A DNA stretch of 64,000 nucleotides. Origin: Bacillota bacterium. GTDB lineage: Bacteria > Bacillota > Clostridia > Acetivibrionales > JANLFN01. The notes beneath the pieces are model-generated. The model was not told the DNA's origin. It ran no database searches and saw only the letters and a list, made by a program, of their open reading frames with translations. Below, piece by piece: positions 33,073 to 43,061 of the stretch. The stretch is taken from positions 1 through 64,000 of the forward strand of contig JAEZTC010000001.1 of NCBI GenBank assembly GCA_023421675.1, given 5' to 3'. Position numbers and translations under genes: made by a program. The number at the start of each line of letters is the position of its first letter. Within the stretch, counting starts at the first letter, position 1.

Positions 33073-35481
33073 ATGCCTGAATCCTATGAAATCAAGTACA
33101 ATATGCTGAGTAATGAATGCAAACCCAGCTTTTTTAATTTTAAAGACACTTCACAAATAGAATCACTGGAAGGAATAATAGGCCAGGATCGAGCTGTAAA
33201 GGCAATGCAGTTCGGACTTAATGTAAAGGTACGGGGATATAACATTTACATGTCAGGCATGTCAGGGACCGGCAAAACCAGTTATGCTCAAAAGTACATA
33301 AAGAAGATTGCAATAAAGAAAAAAGTTCCGTGTGACTGGTGCTATGTCTATAACTTTGATAAGCCCAACCAGCCCATGGCTGTAAATCTGCCTTCCGGAA
33401 CAGGCAAAGTCTTTCAGAAGGACATGGATGACTTTATAAAAATACTTAAGCTGGAGATTTCAAAGGTATTTGACAGTGATGATTATGAAAAGGAAAAAGC
33501 GGAGATTATAAGGGAATTCCAGGATAAGAAGGTTGAACTTGTTCAACAGCTGTCAGAGGATGCTGGAAAGCATGGCTTTAAAGTTAAAACTACCAGTGCA
33601 GGAATTTACTTTATGCCTGTAATAGAGGGAAAAACCCTCAGTGAGCAGGAATACAGCGACCTGGACGAGATGATAAAACACGAAATCAATGAGAAATCAA
33701 GCGCCGTTCAGATTGAAACCCTAGATATTATAAGGAATATAAAGAATATCGAGAAAGAAGCAGAGGAAAAGGTTGCCGTATGGGAAAATAGGATTGCACT
33801 TTTTGCTGTCGGAATGCATATAAACGATCTTAAGGAAAAATATAGTGACTTTGAAAAAATAACTACATATTTAAGTCGAGTTCAGGATGACATTCTTGAG
33901 AACTTGTCTGATTTCAGGGAAGAGGAACCGGTTGAGGAGCAGCAGTACATAATTCCTTTTGTAAAAAGCAGCGAATCACCGGCTGAAAAATATAAAGTTA
34001 ACCTATTAGTAGATAACAGTACATTGGAAGGTGCACCGGTAATAGTGGATTTTAATCCTACATACTATAATTTACTCGGTAAGCTGGAATATGAGAACGA
34101 ATTCGGCACCATGACAACAGATCTCACAATGATTAAGGGAGGCCTGTTGCATCAGGCTAATGGCGGGTATCTCATATTACAGGCAAAGGATGTTATAAAT
34201 AATGTCCAATCATGGGAGGCTTTGAAGAGAGTACTCAAAACAAAGAAGATAAATATTGGAAATATGAAGGAGCAATCAGGACTTGTCGCCGTGTCAAGCC
34301 TTAAGCCTGAGCCTATTCCGGTTGAGGTCAAGGTAATACTTGTAGGCAGCGAAGGTCTTTATCAGGCGCTATATGAATATGATGAGGATTTCAGCAAGCT
34401 GTTCAAAATTAAAGTGGATTTCGATGATGAAATGGAACGAGACCAGGATAATACAATGAAGCTTGCCCAGTTTATAAGCTCTTTCTGCCGCAGGGAGAAC
34501 ATGCCCCATTTTGATAGATCGGGTGTTGCAAAGGTAGTGGAATATAGCTCACGACTTATTGAAAGCCAGAATAAGCTGAGCACCAGATTTAATGATATTG
34601 CAGATATACTGTGTGAATCGTGTGCCTGGGCGGAAATTGATGAAAAGAAGCTAGTTACCGCTGAGCATGTAAAAAAGGCGATAGAAGAAAAGAATCAAAG
34701 ATCAAATAAATATGATAAAAAGTTGCTTGAAATGCTTGAAGAAGGTACAATAATGATAGATACTCAGGGAGAGGTTGTAGGCCAGATAAATGGCTTATCC
34801 ATCCTTGATATGGGTGACTATGTATTTGGAAAGCCTTCAAGAATTACGGCAACCACATACATGGGTGAAAGAGGAATAGTAAACATCGAACGTGAAATTG
34901 AAATGAGCGGCACGTCACATACTAAAGGCGTACTGATACTTAGTGGTTATATCGGTCAGAAATATGCGCAGGAGATACCGCTTTCATTATCTGCAAGCCT
35001 TTGCTTTGAACAGCTTTACAGCGGTATTGACGGAGATAGTGCCTCAAGCGCGGAGCTTTATGCGATCCTTTCAAGCCTTGCAGATGCGCCTATTAAACAG
35101 GGTATTGCTGTGACAGGTTCAGTAAACCAAAGAGGAGAAATACAGCCTATTGGCGGAGCAACAAATAAGATTGAAGGATTTTTTGAACTTTGTAAGCTTC
35201 GTGGATTGGATGGAAAGCAGGGAGTAATAATTCCCCATCAGAATATAAAAAACCTTATGCTTGGGGATGAGGTAATTGAAGCAGTAAAAAAGCATCAATT
35301 TCACATTTATGCTGTAAAGACAATTGATGAAGGCATTCAGATACTTACAGGGCTTAAATCTGGTGAAAAAGATCAAAATGGTAAGTATCCAAAAGCGACA
35401 ATAAATTATAAGGTTTATGAAAAATTGAAAAAATTTGCTCTCAGATCGGTTAGCTTTGGAAAAGAACACAACAACAAATAG
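33073..35481 (+). CDS. Lon-related AAA+ protease
   Basis: The 802-residue protein has an N-terminal ATPase part with Walker A SGMSGTGKTSY at about residue 63, a large inserted coiled region (160-300), an ATPase lid region, and a C-terminal Lon protease domain with the Ser-Lys dyad context GDSASSAELYAILSSL and KQGIAVTGSVNQRGEIQPIGG. It belongs to the Lon-like group with an AAA_32-type N-terminus, different from LonA and from the membrane LonB at 45144. GGGGG precedes the ATG. Confidence 0.92.
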   Translation: MPESYEIKYNMLSNECKPSFFNFKDTSQIESLEGIIGQDRAVKAMQFGLNVKVRGYNIYMSGMSGTGKTSYAQKYIKKIAIKKKVPCDWCYVYNFDKPNQPMAVNLPSGTGKVFQKDMDDFIKILKLEISKVFDSDDYEKEKAEIIREFQDKKVELVQQLSEDAGKHGFKVKTTSAGIYFMPVIEGKTLSEQEYSDLDEMIKHEINEKSSAVQIETLDIIRNIKNIEKEAEEKVAVWENRIALFAVGMHINDLKEKYSDFEKITTYLSRVQDDILENLSDFREEEPVEEQQYIIPFVKSSESPAEKYKVNLLVDNSTLEGAPVIVDFNPTYYNLLGKLEYENEFGTMTTDLTMIKGGLLHQANGGYLILQAKDVINNVQSWEALKRVLKTKKINIGNMKEQSGLVAVSSLKPEPIPVEVKVILVGSEGLYQALYEYDEDFSKLFKIKVDFDDEMERDQDNTMKLAQFISSFCRRENMPHFDRSGVAKVVEYSSRLIESQNKLSTRFNDIADILCESCAWAEIDEKKLVTAEHVKKAIEEKNQRSNKYDKKLLEMLEEGTIMIDTQGEVVGQINGLSILDMGDYVFGKPSRITATTYMGERGIVNIEREIEMSGTSHTKGVLILSGYIGQKYAQEIPLSLSASLCFEQLYSGIDGDSASSAELYAILSSLADAPIKQGIAVTGSVNQRGEIQPIGGATNKIEGFFELCKLRGLDGKQGVIIPHQNIKNLMLGDEVIEAVKKHQFHIYAVKTIDEGIQILTGLKSGEKDQNGKYPKATINYKVYEKLKKFALRSVSFGKEHNNK

Positions 35482-35613
35482 GATACATTTTAAATTACAT
35501 AATAAATCTCAGACATGAAATATTAATATGCGTATAATTAATAAAAAGATAAATTCGCAGCATTTTTATTGTATCCGATGAAGCAAGTGTTAACTGGTAG
35601 AGGGTGAGAATTT

Positions 35614-36168
35614 TTGGAACTTTCGGATTATGAGCTTATACAAAAAATCCTGGCAGGAGATGGGGAACTTTTCTCTGAGCTTGTCAGCAGATATAAAAAA
35701 CTTATCTACAGCGTTGTTTTTAATATGATGCATGATAAGGAAGAAGTAACAGATATTTCACAGGAAGTATTTATAAGGATTTATAAAGCATTGGATAAAT
35801 ATAATCCGGAATATAAGTTCTCTACCTGGTCTGTCAAAATTGCTACAAACTATTGTCTTGACACACTAAGAAAGAAAAAGGTGGAGCAGGTCCCGATAGA
35901 TGATATTTCTCATATGCCAAATACCAAAGATACTCCTGAATCTGCTTACCTTCAAAAAGAACAAAGCAGGCTTATTAAAGAAGCTATTGATGAACTGCCG
36001 GAAAAATATAGGATGCCCATTATACTTTTTCATCAGAATGGGTTATCATATGAAGAGATAACAAAAATATTGAATGAACCAATGACAATAATAAAAAATA
36101 GACTGTATAGAGCGAGGCTATTACTGAAAGACAAGCTTTCAGGCTGCAGAAAGGAGGAGGTCCTATGA
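35614..36168 (+). CDS. ECF-type RNA polymerase sigma factor
   Basis: The 184-residue sigma-70 family factor has region 2 (FSELVSRYKKLIYSVVFNM, DISQEVFIRIYKALDKY, FSTWSVKIATNYCLD) and region 4 (LPEKYRMPIILFHQNGLSYEEI, IIKNRLYRAR), with no region 3: an ECF sigma of the SigW type. The TTG start follows GAGGGTGAG. It overlaps the anti-sigma gene by four bases. Confidence 0.93.
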   Translation: MELSDYELIQKILAGDGELFSELVSRYKKLIYSVVFNMMHDKEEVTDISQEVFIRIYKALDKYNPEYKFSTWSVKIATNYCLDTLRKKKVEQVPIDDISHMPNTKDTPESAYLQKEQSRLIKEAIDELPEKYRMPIILFHQNGLSYEEITKILNEPMTIIKNRLYRARLLLKDKLSGCRKEEVL

Positions 36169-36743
36169 ACTGTCAGATTTCAGAAGAATATATGATGCGG
36201 TATTTCGACAAGGATATAAATGATATTGAACAAGCTCAGCTAAGGCAGCACCTTAAGTCCTGCAAAACCTGCAGCGAAAGCTTTGAAAGCCTGTCGAATG
36301 TTCTTAAAATGGTTGAAGCAGAAGGTTCTGTTGAACCGCCTGAAGATTTTGAAGCCTGTATTATGAAAAAATTATCGACCAATGATACTCTTCATAAAAG
36401 ACGTGTCGAAAGAATACTTTTTGCAATATACTGGCTTGCTACAGTAGCTTTAGGAATATTAATGTTCGTAGTGATTCTCAATGTAAGGGAAGAATTGTTA
36501 AAATCCCTTCAGCCTACAGCAGACAGTTCCGGTGTAATGACTGTATTATACTTTATAGTACAAAAGTTCTATGGAGCTCTTGATTTGCTTATAAGCGGTT
36601 TTGAAAAGGTAAGATCTGTTTTCTCAAACATGTATATTTATCTTGCAGCTGCTCTAACTGTTGCATATTTGATAACTAAACCAAGCATTTTCAAATTAAA
36701 AAATAAACAAATTAACAGACGGCAAACTGCTCAGGACAGATAA
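36165..36743 (+). CDS. Membrane anti-sigma factor with zinc-finger domain
   Basis: The 192-residue protein has an N-terminal zf-HC2 motif (HLKSCKTC at about residue 29) that would bind the sigma factor, and two hydrophobic segments (about 84-106 and 153-170). It is translationally coupled to the sigma gene, the usual arrangement for sequestration at the membrane. Confidence 0.9.
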   Translation: MNCQISEEYMMRYFDKDINDIEQAQLRQHLKSCKTCSESFESLSNVLKMVEAEGSVEPPEDFEACIMKKLSTNDTLHKRRVERILFAIYWLATVALGILMFVVILNVREELLKSLQPTADSSGVMTVLYFIVQKFYGALDLLISGFEKVRSVFSNMYIYLAAALTVAYLITKPSIFKLKNKQINRRQTAQDR

Positions 36744-36757
36744 TCAATTTATAAAGT

Positions 36758-36792
36758 AAACACCATTTATAAAAAAATGGTGTTTTTTCTTT
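36758..36792 (+). terminator. Terminator after the sigma/anti-sigma operon
   Basis: AAACACCATTT (36758-36768) pairs perfectly with AAATGGTGTTT (36775-36785), followed by TTTCTTTT. Confidence 0.85.
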
Positions 36793-36899
36793 TACAAAGC
36801 ATTATAAACCAAGTATTAAAATACTCTGTTTTTTTAGTAAAAATAAGAACGAATATATGTGCTTGTTCAACTAATACTAAAAACACGGAGGTGATTTAA

Positions 36900-37289
36900 A
36901 TGGACGACAATTTTAATAATGATCATGACCAGTTCAAAAATACTGGTCCGACAGAAGATACAGGAACTCCGGACGTAAATGATAACAATATAAATAATTT
37001 TAAAATGGACGACAGAGGTAATGTACACAGGGATAAAAGCGGTGGTATGGCAGTAACTGCCGCAAGTTCACGTACATTTCTTATAATCGGCTGGATTAGC
37101 GCAGCTCTGGCAGCATTTGTTTCACCATGGTTTGCTATTGCAGGTATAGTTTTTGGTGTACTCGCCAACAGACAGGCTAGAGGCAGCGGAACAGCTGTTA
37201 TTATTACCAACGTAGTACTTGCTGCTATTAACCTCATTTTCGGATTCATTATTATTATGACAATCAGAAGAATGCTGATTGGCTATTAA
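36900..37289 (+). CDS. Small membrane protein, DUF4190-like
   Basis: A 129-residue protein with an acidic, Asn-rich N-terminal 50 residues and two membrane helices (about 60-88 and 98-121) joined by the LANRQARGSGTA loop, the DUF4190 pattern. GGAGGTG precedes the ATG and a strong terminator follows, so it is monocistronic. Function unknown. Confidence 0.8.
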   Translation: MDDNFNNDHDQFKNTGPTEDTGTPDVNDNNINNFKMDDRGNVHRDKSGGMAVTAASSRTFLIIGWISAALAAFVSPWFAIAGIVFGVLANRQARGSGTAVIITNVVLAAINLIFGFIIIMTIRRMLIGY

Positions 37290-37311
37290 TCCTTCTTGAT
37301 AAGCTTAAATC

Positions 37312-37335
37312 AGGGGCTTTCCAGCCCCTTTTTAT
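37312..37335 (+). terminator. Terminator
   Basis: AGGGGCT and AGCCCCT form a tight hairpin with a short loop followed by TTTTATTT. Confidence 0.88.
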
Positions 37336-37379
37336 TTGTGTAATTGTATAAATATTAAGATTATGGGAGGGAGTATACT

Positions 37380-38225
37380 ATGAAGAAGAACTTCGCTATG
37401 ATTTTGATAGTAGTACTTTTTCTTGCTGCCATAACAGGGTGTTCCAAGGATTATGTGAAATTTATTACAGAAAATAAAATAAAAAATGGGATAAGTATAA
37501 ATAATATTGATATTGGTGGATTGGAAGAAAAAGATGCAAGAGCTAAGCTTGAAGCTTATGCTAAAAGTATAGATATAGAACCTTTGAATGCAAAGCTTGA
37601 TGCGGATTGGAATATTGCGAGGACAGAAAGGCCCGGGAAAAAAGTTAACATTGATCAAACTTTAAAACTGGCAATGGATGCTAAGGAAAACAGTAAGGTT
37701 GACTTGGTTGTAGAAAAGGCATTGCCCCGAATTACAGCTCAGTCGTTAAAACAGAATATAGTCAAGCTCGCATCTTATTCCACAGAGCTGCTGGATAGAA
37801 GTTGGTCGAGAACTAATAATATAAAGATAGCTTCGTCAAAAATAAACAATAAAATAATAGCTCCAGGCCAAGAGTTCTCTTTAAATAACGCTATAGGAAG
37901 AAGAACATCATCAAAGGGTTATGAGGAAGCACCTATAATCGTTAACACTGAAAAGGGACCTAAAAAGAAATATGGGGTAGGCGGAGGTATATGTCAGCTT
38001 GCCAGTACGCTATACAATGCAGTTATAAACTCTGGTATGGAAGTTACAGAAAGGCATATGCACTCAAAAACAGTAAAATATGTACCCAAAGGCAAGGATG
38101 CAACTGTTTCTATTAATGTCGATTTTAAATTTAAAAATACAAATGAATATCCCATAAAGATAAAAACTTTTTTAAGTAAAGATTCGCTGACTGTAAGTAT
38201 ATATGAAAATAGAAATAAAACGTAA
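37380..38225 (+). CDS. VanW-family lipoprotein
   Basis: The 281-residue protein has a lipoprotein signal (hydrophobic stretch then AITGC, cysteine near residue 21), a peptidoglycan-binding-type segment (NGISINNIDIGGLEEKDARAKLEAYA), and a VanW domain (NNKIIAPGQEFSLNNAIGRRTSSKGY, GVGGGICQLASTLYNA, ERHMHSKTVKYVP). VanW proteins occur near some vancomycin-resistance genes but are widespread surface proteins of unknown activity. GGGAGG precedes the ATG. Confidence 0.9.
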   Translation: MKKNFAMILIVVLFLAAITGCSKDYVKFITENKIKNGISINNIDIGGLEEKDARAKLEAYAKSIDIEPLNAKLDADWNIARTERPGKKVNIDQTLKLAMDAKENSKVDLVVEKALPRITAQSLKQNIVKLASYSTELLDRSWSRTNNIKIASSKINNKIIAPGQEFSLNNAIGRRTSSKGYEEAPIIVNTEKGPKKKYGVGGGICQLASTLYNAVINSGMEVTERHMHSKTVKYVPKGKDATVSINVDFKFKNTNEYPIKIKTFLSKDSLTVSIYENRNKT

Positions 38226-38434
38226 TTTTCCAAAGGTAAAAATTGATATGTGTATGCCAGAAGACAATACCCTTGCTAATACTGCATTATGTGAAGCCTA
38301 ATAAATGTAGATATTTATTTTATTTGTTATTTCTGTTATAATATCATTTAAGAATAATTTTTATATAACCTGTTTATATACGTAAATTAATCAATTGTAT
38401 ATAAGATAGCAAAGGTATTAATAGGAGGATAATA

Positions 38435-38704
38435 ATGATAGTAAAAGAATTGATTATCAATGCAGAAAATGGCTTTGAAGCAAAGCCTGCCACTCTGTTC
38501 ATACAAAAGGCATCTAAGTATAAATCCAGCATATGGGTTGAAAAGGGAGAACGTAAGGCTAATGGGAAAAGTCTCTTAGGCTTGATGTCACTTGGCCTTG
38601 CAAATGGACAGCGTATTACAATTATAGCTGATGGTGACGATGAAGAACAGGCAATACAGGATCTTTACAAGTATTTAATGGCGGAAGCGTCTGTAAAAGA
38701 ATAA
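38435..38704 (+). CDS. HPr-like protein lacking His15 (Crh-like)
   Basis: The 89-residue protein has the HPr fold pattern, but the phosphocarrier position 15 is glutamate (GFEAKPA instead of GIHARPA), while Ser46 in the NGKSLLGLMSLG segment is kept. That matches the logic of Bacillus Crh, which cannot carry PTS phosphate but is phosphorylated at Ser46 by HPr kinase and then helps CcpA repress catabolic genes. AGGAGG precedes the ATG. It lies just before uvrC. Confidence 0.88.
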   Translation: MIVKELIINAENGFEAKPATLFIQKASKYKSSIWVEKGERKANGKSLLGLMSLGLANGQRITIIADGDDEEQAIQDLYKYLMAEASVKE

Positions 38705-38789
38705 TTAAACCATACATAATTGTAACAGCCTGTTTAAGCACATCTTAGCTAATAGAAAAACAATAACAGAAAAGAACTTATAGAAAATT

Positions 38790-40634
38790 ATGTTCAATAT
38801 TAATGAAGAATTAAAAAAACTGCCCGATAAACCGGGCGTTTATATTATGAAGGATGAAAATAATACCATAATTTATGTGGGTAAGGCTGTTATTCTTAAA
38901 AACAGGGTACGGCAATATTTTCAGGCTTCTTCAAATATGAATGCAAAAGTTAGGGCGATGGTATCAAAAATAAGTGAGTTTGAATATATTGTTACCAATT
39001 CCGAGCTTGAAGCACTCATCCTTGAATGTAACCTTATAAAAACACATAAACCAAGGTATAACATTCTTTTAAAGGATGATAAGACATACCCTTATATTAA
39101 GATTTCCCTGAACGAAGAATACCCAAGAATATTTATGACAAGAAGGGTTGAAAAGGACGGGGCAAAATATTTTGGTCCTTATTCAAGTGCAATGGCTATT
39201 AAGGAAACAATAGACCTTATAAAGAAAACCTTCCCTTTAAAGACTTGTAACAGGATTCTTCCAAGGGATATAGGTAAGGAAAGGCCATGCCTTAATTATC
39301 ATATCTCACAGTGCCTTGGTCCATGTCAGGGAGGAGTGAACAAGGATGCTTACAGGTCGATCATGAAGGATATCTGTCTTTTCCTTGGCGGCCGTCAGGA
39401 GGAAGTTGTTTCAAGACTTGAAGAACAAATGAAGGATGCTGCTGAAAACATGGAGTTTGAAAAGGCGGCAGCGTTAAGAAACAAAATTAACAGCCTTAAG
39501 CATCTTGCAGAAGAGCAAAAGGTGGTATCGACGACGTCCGATGACCAGGATATTATTGCGTTTGTAAAAGGTCAGACTGATGCTTGTATTCAGGTTTTCT
39601 TCGTAAGGGGAGGCAAGGTAATAGGAAGAGAACATTTTATCTTTGCCGGCGAAGCCGATACTGATGCAAAAGAACTTGAAGCCTCCTTTTTGAAACAGTT
39701 TTATGCCTCTAGAGATTTTATACCATCTGAAATACTTATACCTGATGAGCTTGATGAGCTTGAAATTCTTGAAAAGTGGCTTACCGAAAAGAGGGGTCTA
39801 AGAGTTCATCTTTTGGTTCCTAAAAGGGGAGAGAAAAAGAATCTCGTAGAAATGGTGCGCCAGAATGCTGTTATATCTCTTAAACATTTTGAGGAAAATG
39901 CAAATGCAGCAGAAGCTTCCGTTAAGGAAGGGCTTTCAGGACTTTCAGAGGTTCTGGGACTTGAAAATCCTCCAAAACGTATTGAAGCATACGATATATC
40001 AAACACCGGAACAACTGAGATTGTTGCATCTATGATTGTATTTGAAGACGGACTTCCTGCAAAAAAGGAATATCGCAAGTTTAAAATCAAGTCCATCAAT
40101 CAGGACGACTATGCCAGCATGCAGGAAGTAATATACAGAAGGTTCAAGCATGCAGAAAAGGAGCAGACGGAAAGCGGTTCTTCAGAGACAAAATTTTCTG
40201 TAATGCCAGATATAATATTGCTTGATGGTGGCCTTGGACACGTTAATTCTGTTAAACCGGTTTTACAAAACCTTTCTGTAAACATACCTGTCTTTGGAAT
40301 GGTTAAGGATGACTTCCACAGGACAAGGGGACTGATATCAGACAGCAGAGAGATAGTTCTGTCAAATAACCTTCCGGTTTTAAGGTTTGTTACATCCATT
40401 CAGGATGAGGCCCATAGGTTTGCACTGCAGTATAACAAAAAACTAAGGGAAAAAAGGTATACCAGGTCGGTGCTTGACGAAATACCCGGGGTTGGGCCAA
40501 AAAAGAAGAAAGCCCTGATAAAGCATTTTGGAGGCCTAAACCGTATTAAGACTGCGGGAATTGATGACTTAACTGCGGTTGATGGAATAAATGAGCAGCT
40601 TGCAAAGACAATTTATGATTATTTACGTAATTAA
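38790..40634 (+). CDS. uvrC: UvrABC system protein C
   Basis: The 614-residue excision nuclease has an N-terminal GIY-YIG domain (PGVYIMKDENNTIIYVGKA), a UVR helix pair (about 200-235), an RNase H-like C-terminal nuclease (EAYDISNTG, ILLDGGLGHVN, KDDFHRT) and a tandem HhH end (IPGVGPKKKKALIKHFGG). It makes both incisions in nucleotide excision repair. No clear ribosome site precedes the ATG, which may lower expression. Confidence 0.97.
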   Translation: MFNINEELKKLPDKPGVYIMKDENNTIIYVGKAVILKNRVRQYFQASSNMNAKVRAMVSKISEFEYIVTNSELEALILECNLIKTHKPRYNILLKDDKTYPYIKISLNEEYPRIFMTRRVEKDGAKYFGPYSSAMAIKETIDLIKKTFPLKTCNRILPRDIGKERPCLNYHISQCLGPCQGGVNKDAYRSIMKDICLFLGGRQEEVVSRLEEQMKDAAENMEFEKAAALRNKINSLKHLAEEQKVVSTTSDDQDIIAFVKGQTDACIQVFFVRGGKVIGREHFIFAGEADTDAKELEASFLKQFYASRDFIPSEILIPDELDELEILEKWLTEKRGLRVHLLVPKRGEKKNLVEMVRQNAVISLKHFEENANAAEASVKEGLSGLSEVLGLENPPKRIEAYDISNTGTTEIVASMIVFEDGLPAKKEYRKFKIKSINQDDYASMQEVIYRRFKHAEKEQTESGSSETKFSVMPDIILLDGGLGHVNSVKPVLQNLSVNIPVFGMVKDDFHRTRGLISDSREIVLSNNLPVLRFVTSIQDEAHRFALQYNKKLREKRYTRSVLDEIPGVGPKKKKALIKHFGGLNRIKTAGIDDLTAVDGINEQLAKTIYDYLRN

Positions 40635-40661
40635 AAATATTAGGTGTTTAAGGAGCAGTAA

Positions 40662-41372
40662 ATGTCCATTTATGCAATTTCCGACCTGCATCTGGCGTTA
40701 AGCATTGACAAACCCATGGATGTCTTTGGTTCCAGGTGGGGTGGGTACATGGAAAAAATAAAAGAATACTGGAACGAGGAAGTTACAGAGAAAGACTGCG
40801 TAATAATTCCTGGTGATATATCGTGGGCAACTTATCTTGAACAGGCTTTTGAGGACTTCAGCTATATTGAAAGCCTTCCTGGGAGAAAAATCATATCCAA
40901 AGGCAATCATGATTACTGGTGGACTACTCTGACTAAGCTGGAAGCCTTTATTTCTCAAAACAATTTTTCTACTATCAGCTTTATGCATAATAACAGTTTT
41001 GTGATAGACAATACAGTGGTTTGCGGAACAAGAGGCTGGAAGCTGCCTGGTGATGATGGGTTTAGCAGCGAGGACAAAAAAATCTACACAAGAGAACTAA
41101 AAAGGCTGGAAATTTCCCTGAATGATTCAACTAAGAGCAATTTTGGCAATATAATAGTTGCGATGCATTATCCTCCTTTTAATTCGAAGCGGGAGACTTC
41201 TGATTTCGTTGACATTATGAAGGCTCACAGTGTTAATACCTGCATATACGGGCATCTGCACGGAGAGGGTCATAGGAATGCTGTTACTGGGATAATTGAT
41301 GGAATAGAATTTAAGTGTGTTGCTGCTGATTATCTTGACTTTAGACCATTAAAACTTAGCAATGGAAAATAA
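40662..41372 (+). CDS. Calcineurin-like metallophosphoesterase
   Basis: The 236-residue protein has the metal-binding series ISDLHLAL, IPGDISWA, SKGNHDYWW, AMHYPPF and YGHLHGEGH. It is the solitary cytosolic type found in many Clostridia; the substrate is unknown. AAGGAG precedes the ATG, 27 nt after uvrC. Confidence 0.9.
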   Translation: MSIYAISDLHLALSIDKPMDVFGSRWGGYMEKIKEYWNEEVTEKDCVIIPGDISWATYLEQAFEDFSYIESLPGRKIISKGNHDYWWTTLTKLEAFISQNNFSTISFMHNNSFVIDNTVVCGTRGWKLPGDDGFSSEDKKIYTRELKRLEISLNDSTKSNFGNIIVAMHYPPFNSKRETSDFVDIMKAHSVNTCIYGHLHGEGHRNAVTGIIDGIEFKCVAADYLDFRPLKLSNGK

Positions 41373-41393
41373 GTGTTTTTTTGAGCCTTTTTG

Positions 41394-41422
41394 TTGGAAT
41401 TCACGCAGTTGTATGTTATAAT
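41394..41422 (+). promoter_or_regulatory. Promoter of tig
   Basis: TTGGAA (41394-41399) and TATAAT (41417-41422) are 17 bp apart. The roughly 150-nt leader has an AGTGTG/CACACT hairpin near 41510-41525. Confidence 0.6.
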
Positions 41423-41580
41423 ATACAGGTTAAATTAGAAATAGTGTACCCAACTTTTGCATATGACCTTATAACCACAGGTAAATAAGGCTTTGTGGAT
41501 AATTGCGTAGTGTGAAAGCACACTATTAGAATATAGAAAAAATTATATTTTTAACTAATTATCAGGAGGAAATACAAAAA

Positions 41581-42870
41581 ATGAACGTGAAAGTTGAGAA
41601 TGTTGAAAAGAATGTTGTACAACTCGAGATAGAAGTTGATGCAGCAAAATTCGAAGAAGGCATGAAGCAATCTTTTATAAAAAACGCAAAGAAATTCAAC
41701 GTGCCTGGCTTCAGAAGAGGCAAAGCTCCAAGAAGTGTAGTTGAAAGATATTACGGTGAGCAGGCTTTATATGAAGATGCTATAAACATCGTTTGTGCAG
41801 ATGCATATGATGAAGCAGTTGAAGAAAACGATTTGCATCCTGTTGAAAGACCTGAGCTGGACATAAAACAGATTGGAAGCGGCCAAAACCTTATATTTAC
41901 TGCAAAGGTTACTGTAAAGCCTGAAGTTACTCTTGGAGAGTATAAAGGCCTTGAAATAAAGAAGACAGTAGCCAATGTTACGGATGAAGAAGTAGATAAT
42001 GAAATAAAGAAGGCAGCTGAAAAGAATGCCAGACTTGTATCTGTTGAGGACAGGCCTGTACAGAAAGATGACATTACAACCATTGATTTCGAAGGCTTTG
42101 TTGACGGAGTAGCATTTGAAGGCGGAAAAGGAACCGATTACAGCCTTACAATAGGTTCAGGACAATTTATTCCCGGCTTTGAAGATCAGTTGATTGGCGC
42201 TAAAATAGGTGAAGAAACAGAAGTAAAGGTAACATTCCCGGAAGAATACCACAGTGAGGAGCTTTCCGGAAAACCTGCTACCTTTAAAGTAACTGTTAAG
42301 GAAATAAAGGTTAAGGATATTCCCGCAATTGATGATGAATTTGCTAAAGATGTTAGTGAATTTGATACTTTGGAAGCATATAAGGAAGATCTCAAAAATA
42401 AAATGGTTCATGAAGCTGAACATCAGGCTGAACACAAAAATGAAGACAGCGTAATTGGAAAAGCTGTTGAAAATGCTTCTGTTGATATCCCTGAAGTAAT
42501 GGTTTCAAAGAGAGTAGACGATCTTGTAAGAGATTTTGAAATGAGGATTCAGTACCAAGGACTTGACCTTAATAAATATCTTGAAATTATGGGCATGGAT
42601 TATAATACTTTCAGAGGTCAGTTCGGCAAGAGAGCTGAAGATGAAGTTAAAACACAGCTGATTCTTGAAAAGATATCACAGGTTGAAGACATCCAGGTAA
42701 CTGATGAAGATGTTGACAAAGAGATAAAAACCATGGCTGAAAATTATAAGCAGGATGCAGAAGAATTTAAGAAACATTTGAGTGAAGACGATATAGAATA
42801 TATTAAGGAAAGCAACAAGATGAAAAAGACAATTGATTTCCTTGTTGAAAATACTAAGTTTGTTGAATAA
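41581..42870 (+). CDS. tig: Trigger factor
   Basis: The 429-residue ribosome-bound chaperone has an N-terminal ribosome-binding domain with FRRGKAPR (about residue 44), a central FKBP-type prolyl isomerase domain (DITTIDFEGFVDGVAFEGG, FIPGFEDQLIGAK) and the helical C-terminal domain. It docks on L23. AGGAGG precedes the ATG. It heads the tig-clpP-clpX group. Confidence 0.98.
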   Translation: MNVKVENVEKNVVQLEIEVDAAKFEEGMKQSFIKNAKKFNVPGFRRGKAPRSVVERYYGEQALYEDAINIVCADAYDEAVEENDLHPVERPELDIKQIGSGQNLIFTAKVTVKPEVTLGEYKGLEIKKTVANVTDEEVDNEIKKAAEKNARLVSVEDRPVQKDDITTIDFEGFVDGVAFEGGKGTDYSLTIGSGQFIPGFEDQLIGAKIGEETEVKVTFPEEYHSEELSGKPATFKVTVKEIKVKDIPAIDDEFAKDVSEFDTLEAYKEDLKNKMVHEAEHQAEHKNEDSVIGKAVENASVDIPEVMVSKRVDDLVRDFEMRIQYQGLDLNKYLEIMGMDYNTFRGQFGKRAEDEVKTQLILEKISQVEDIQVTDEDVDKEIKTMAENYKQDAEEFKKHLSEDDIEYIKESNKMKKTIDFLVENTKFVE

Positions 42871-43061
42871 TACATTTTAAACTTAAGTACAATAAGCAGG
42901 TTAAGCTACATATTTAATTTTTAAAAAATTGTTTATTGTTATTGGGTTTAAACAGAAATACAAGTTTTAATTTGCGAGATTATCAAAATTACTTTGTTTA
43001 ATTACCACTATAATTGGGCAAGAATAATTGAGATGCTACTCGAAAAGGGAGGTACGAATAA

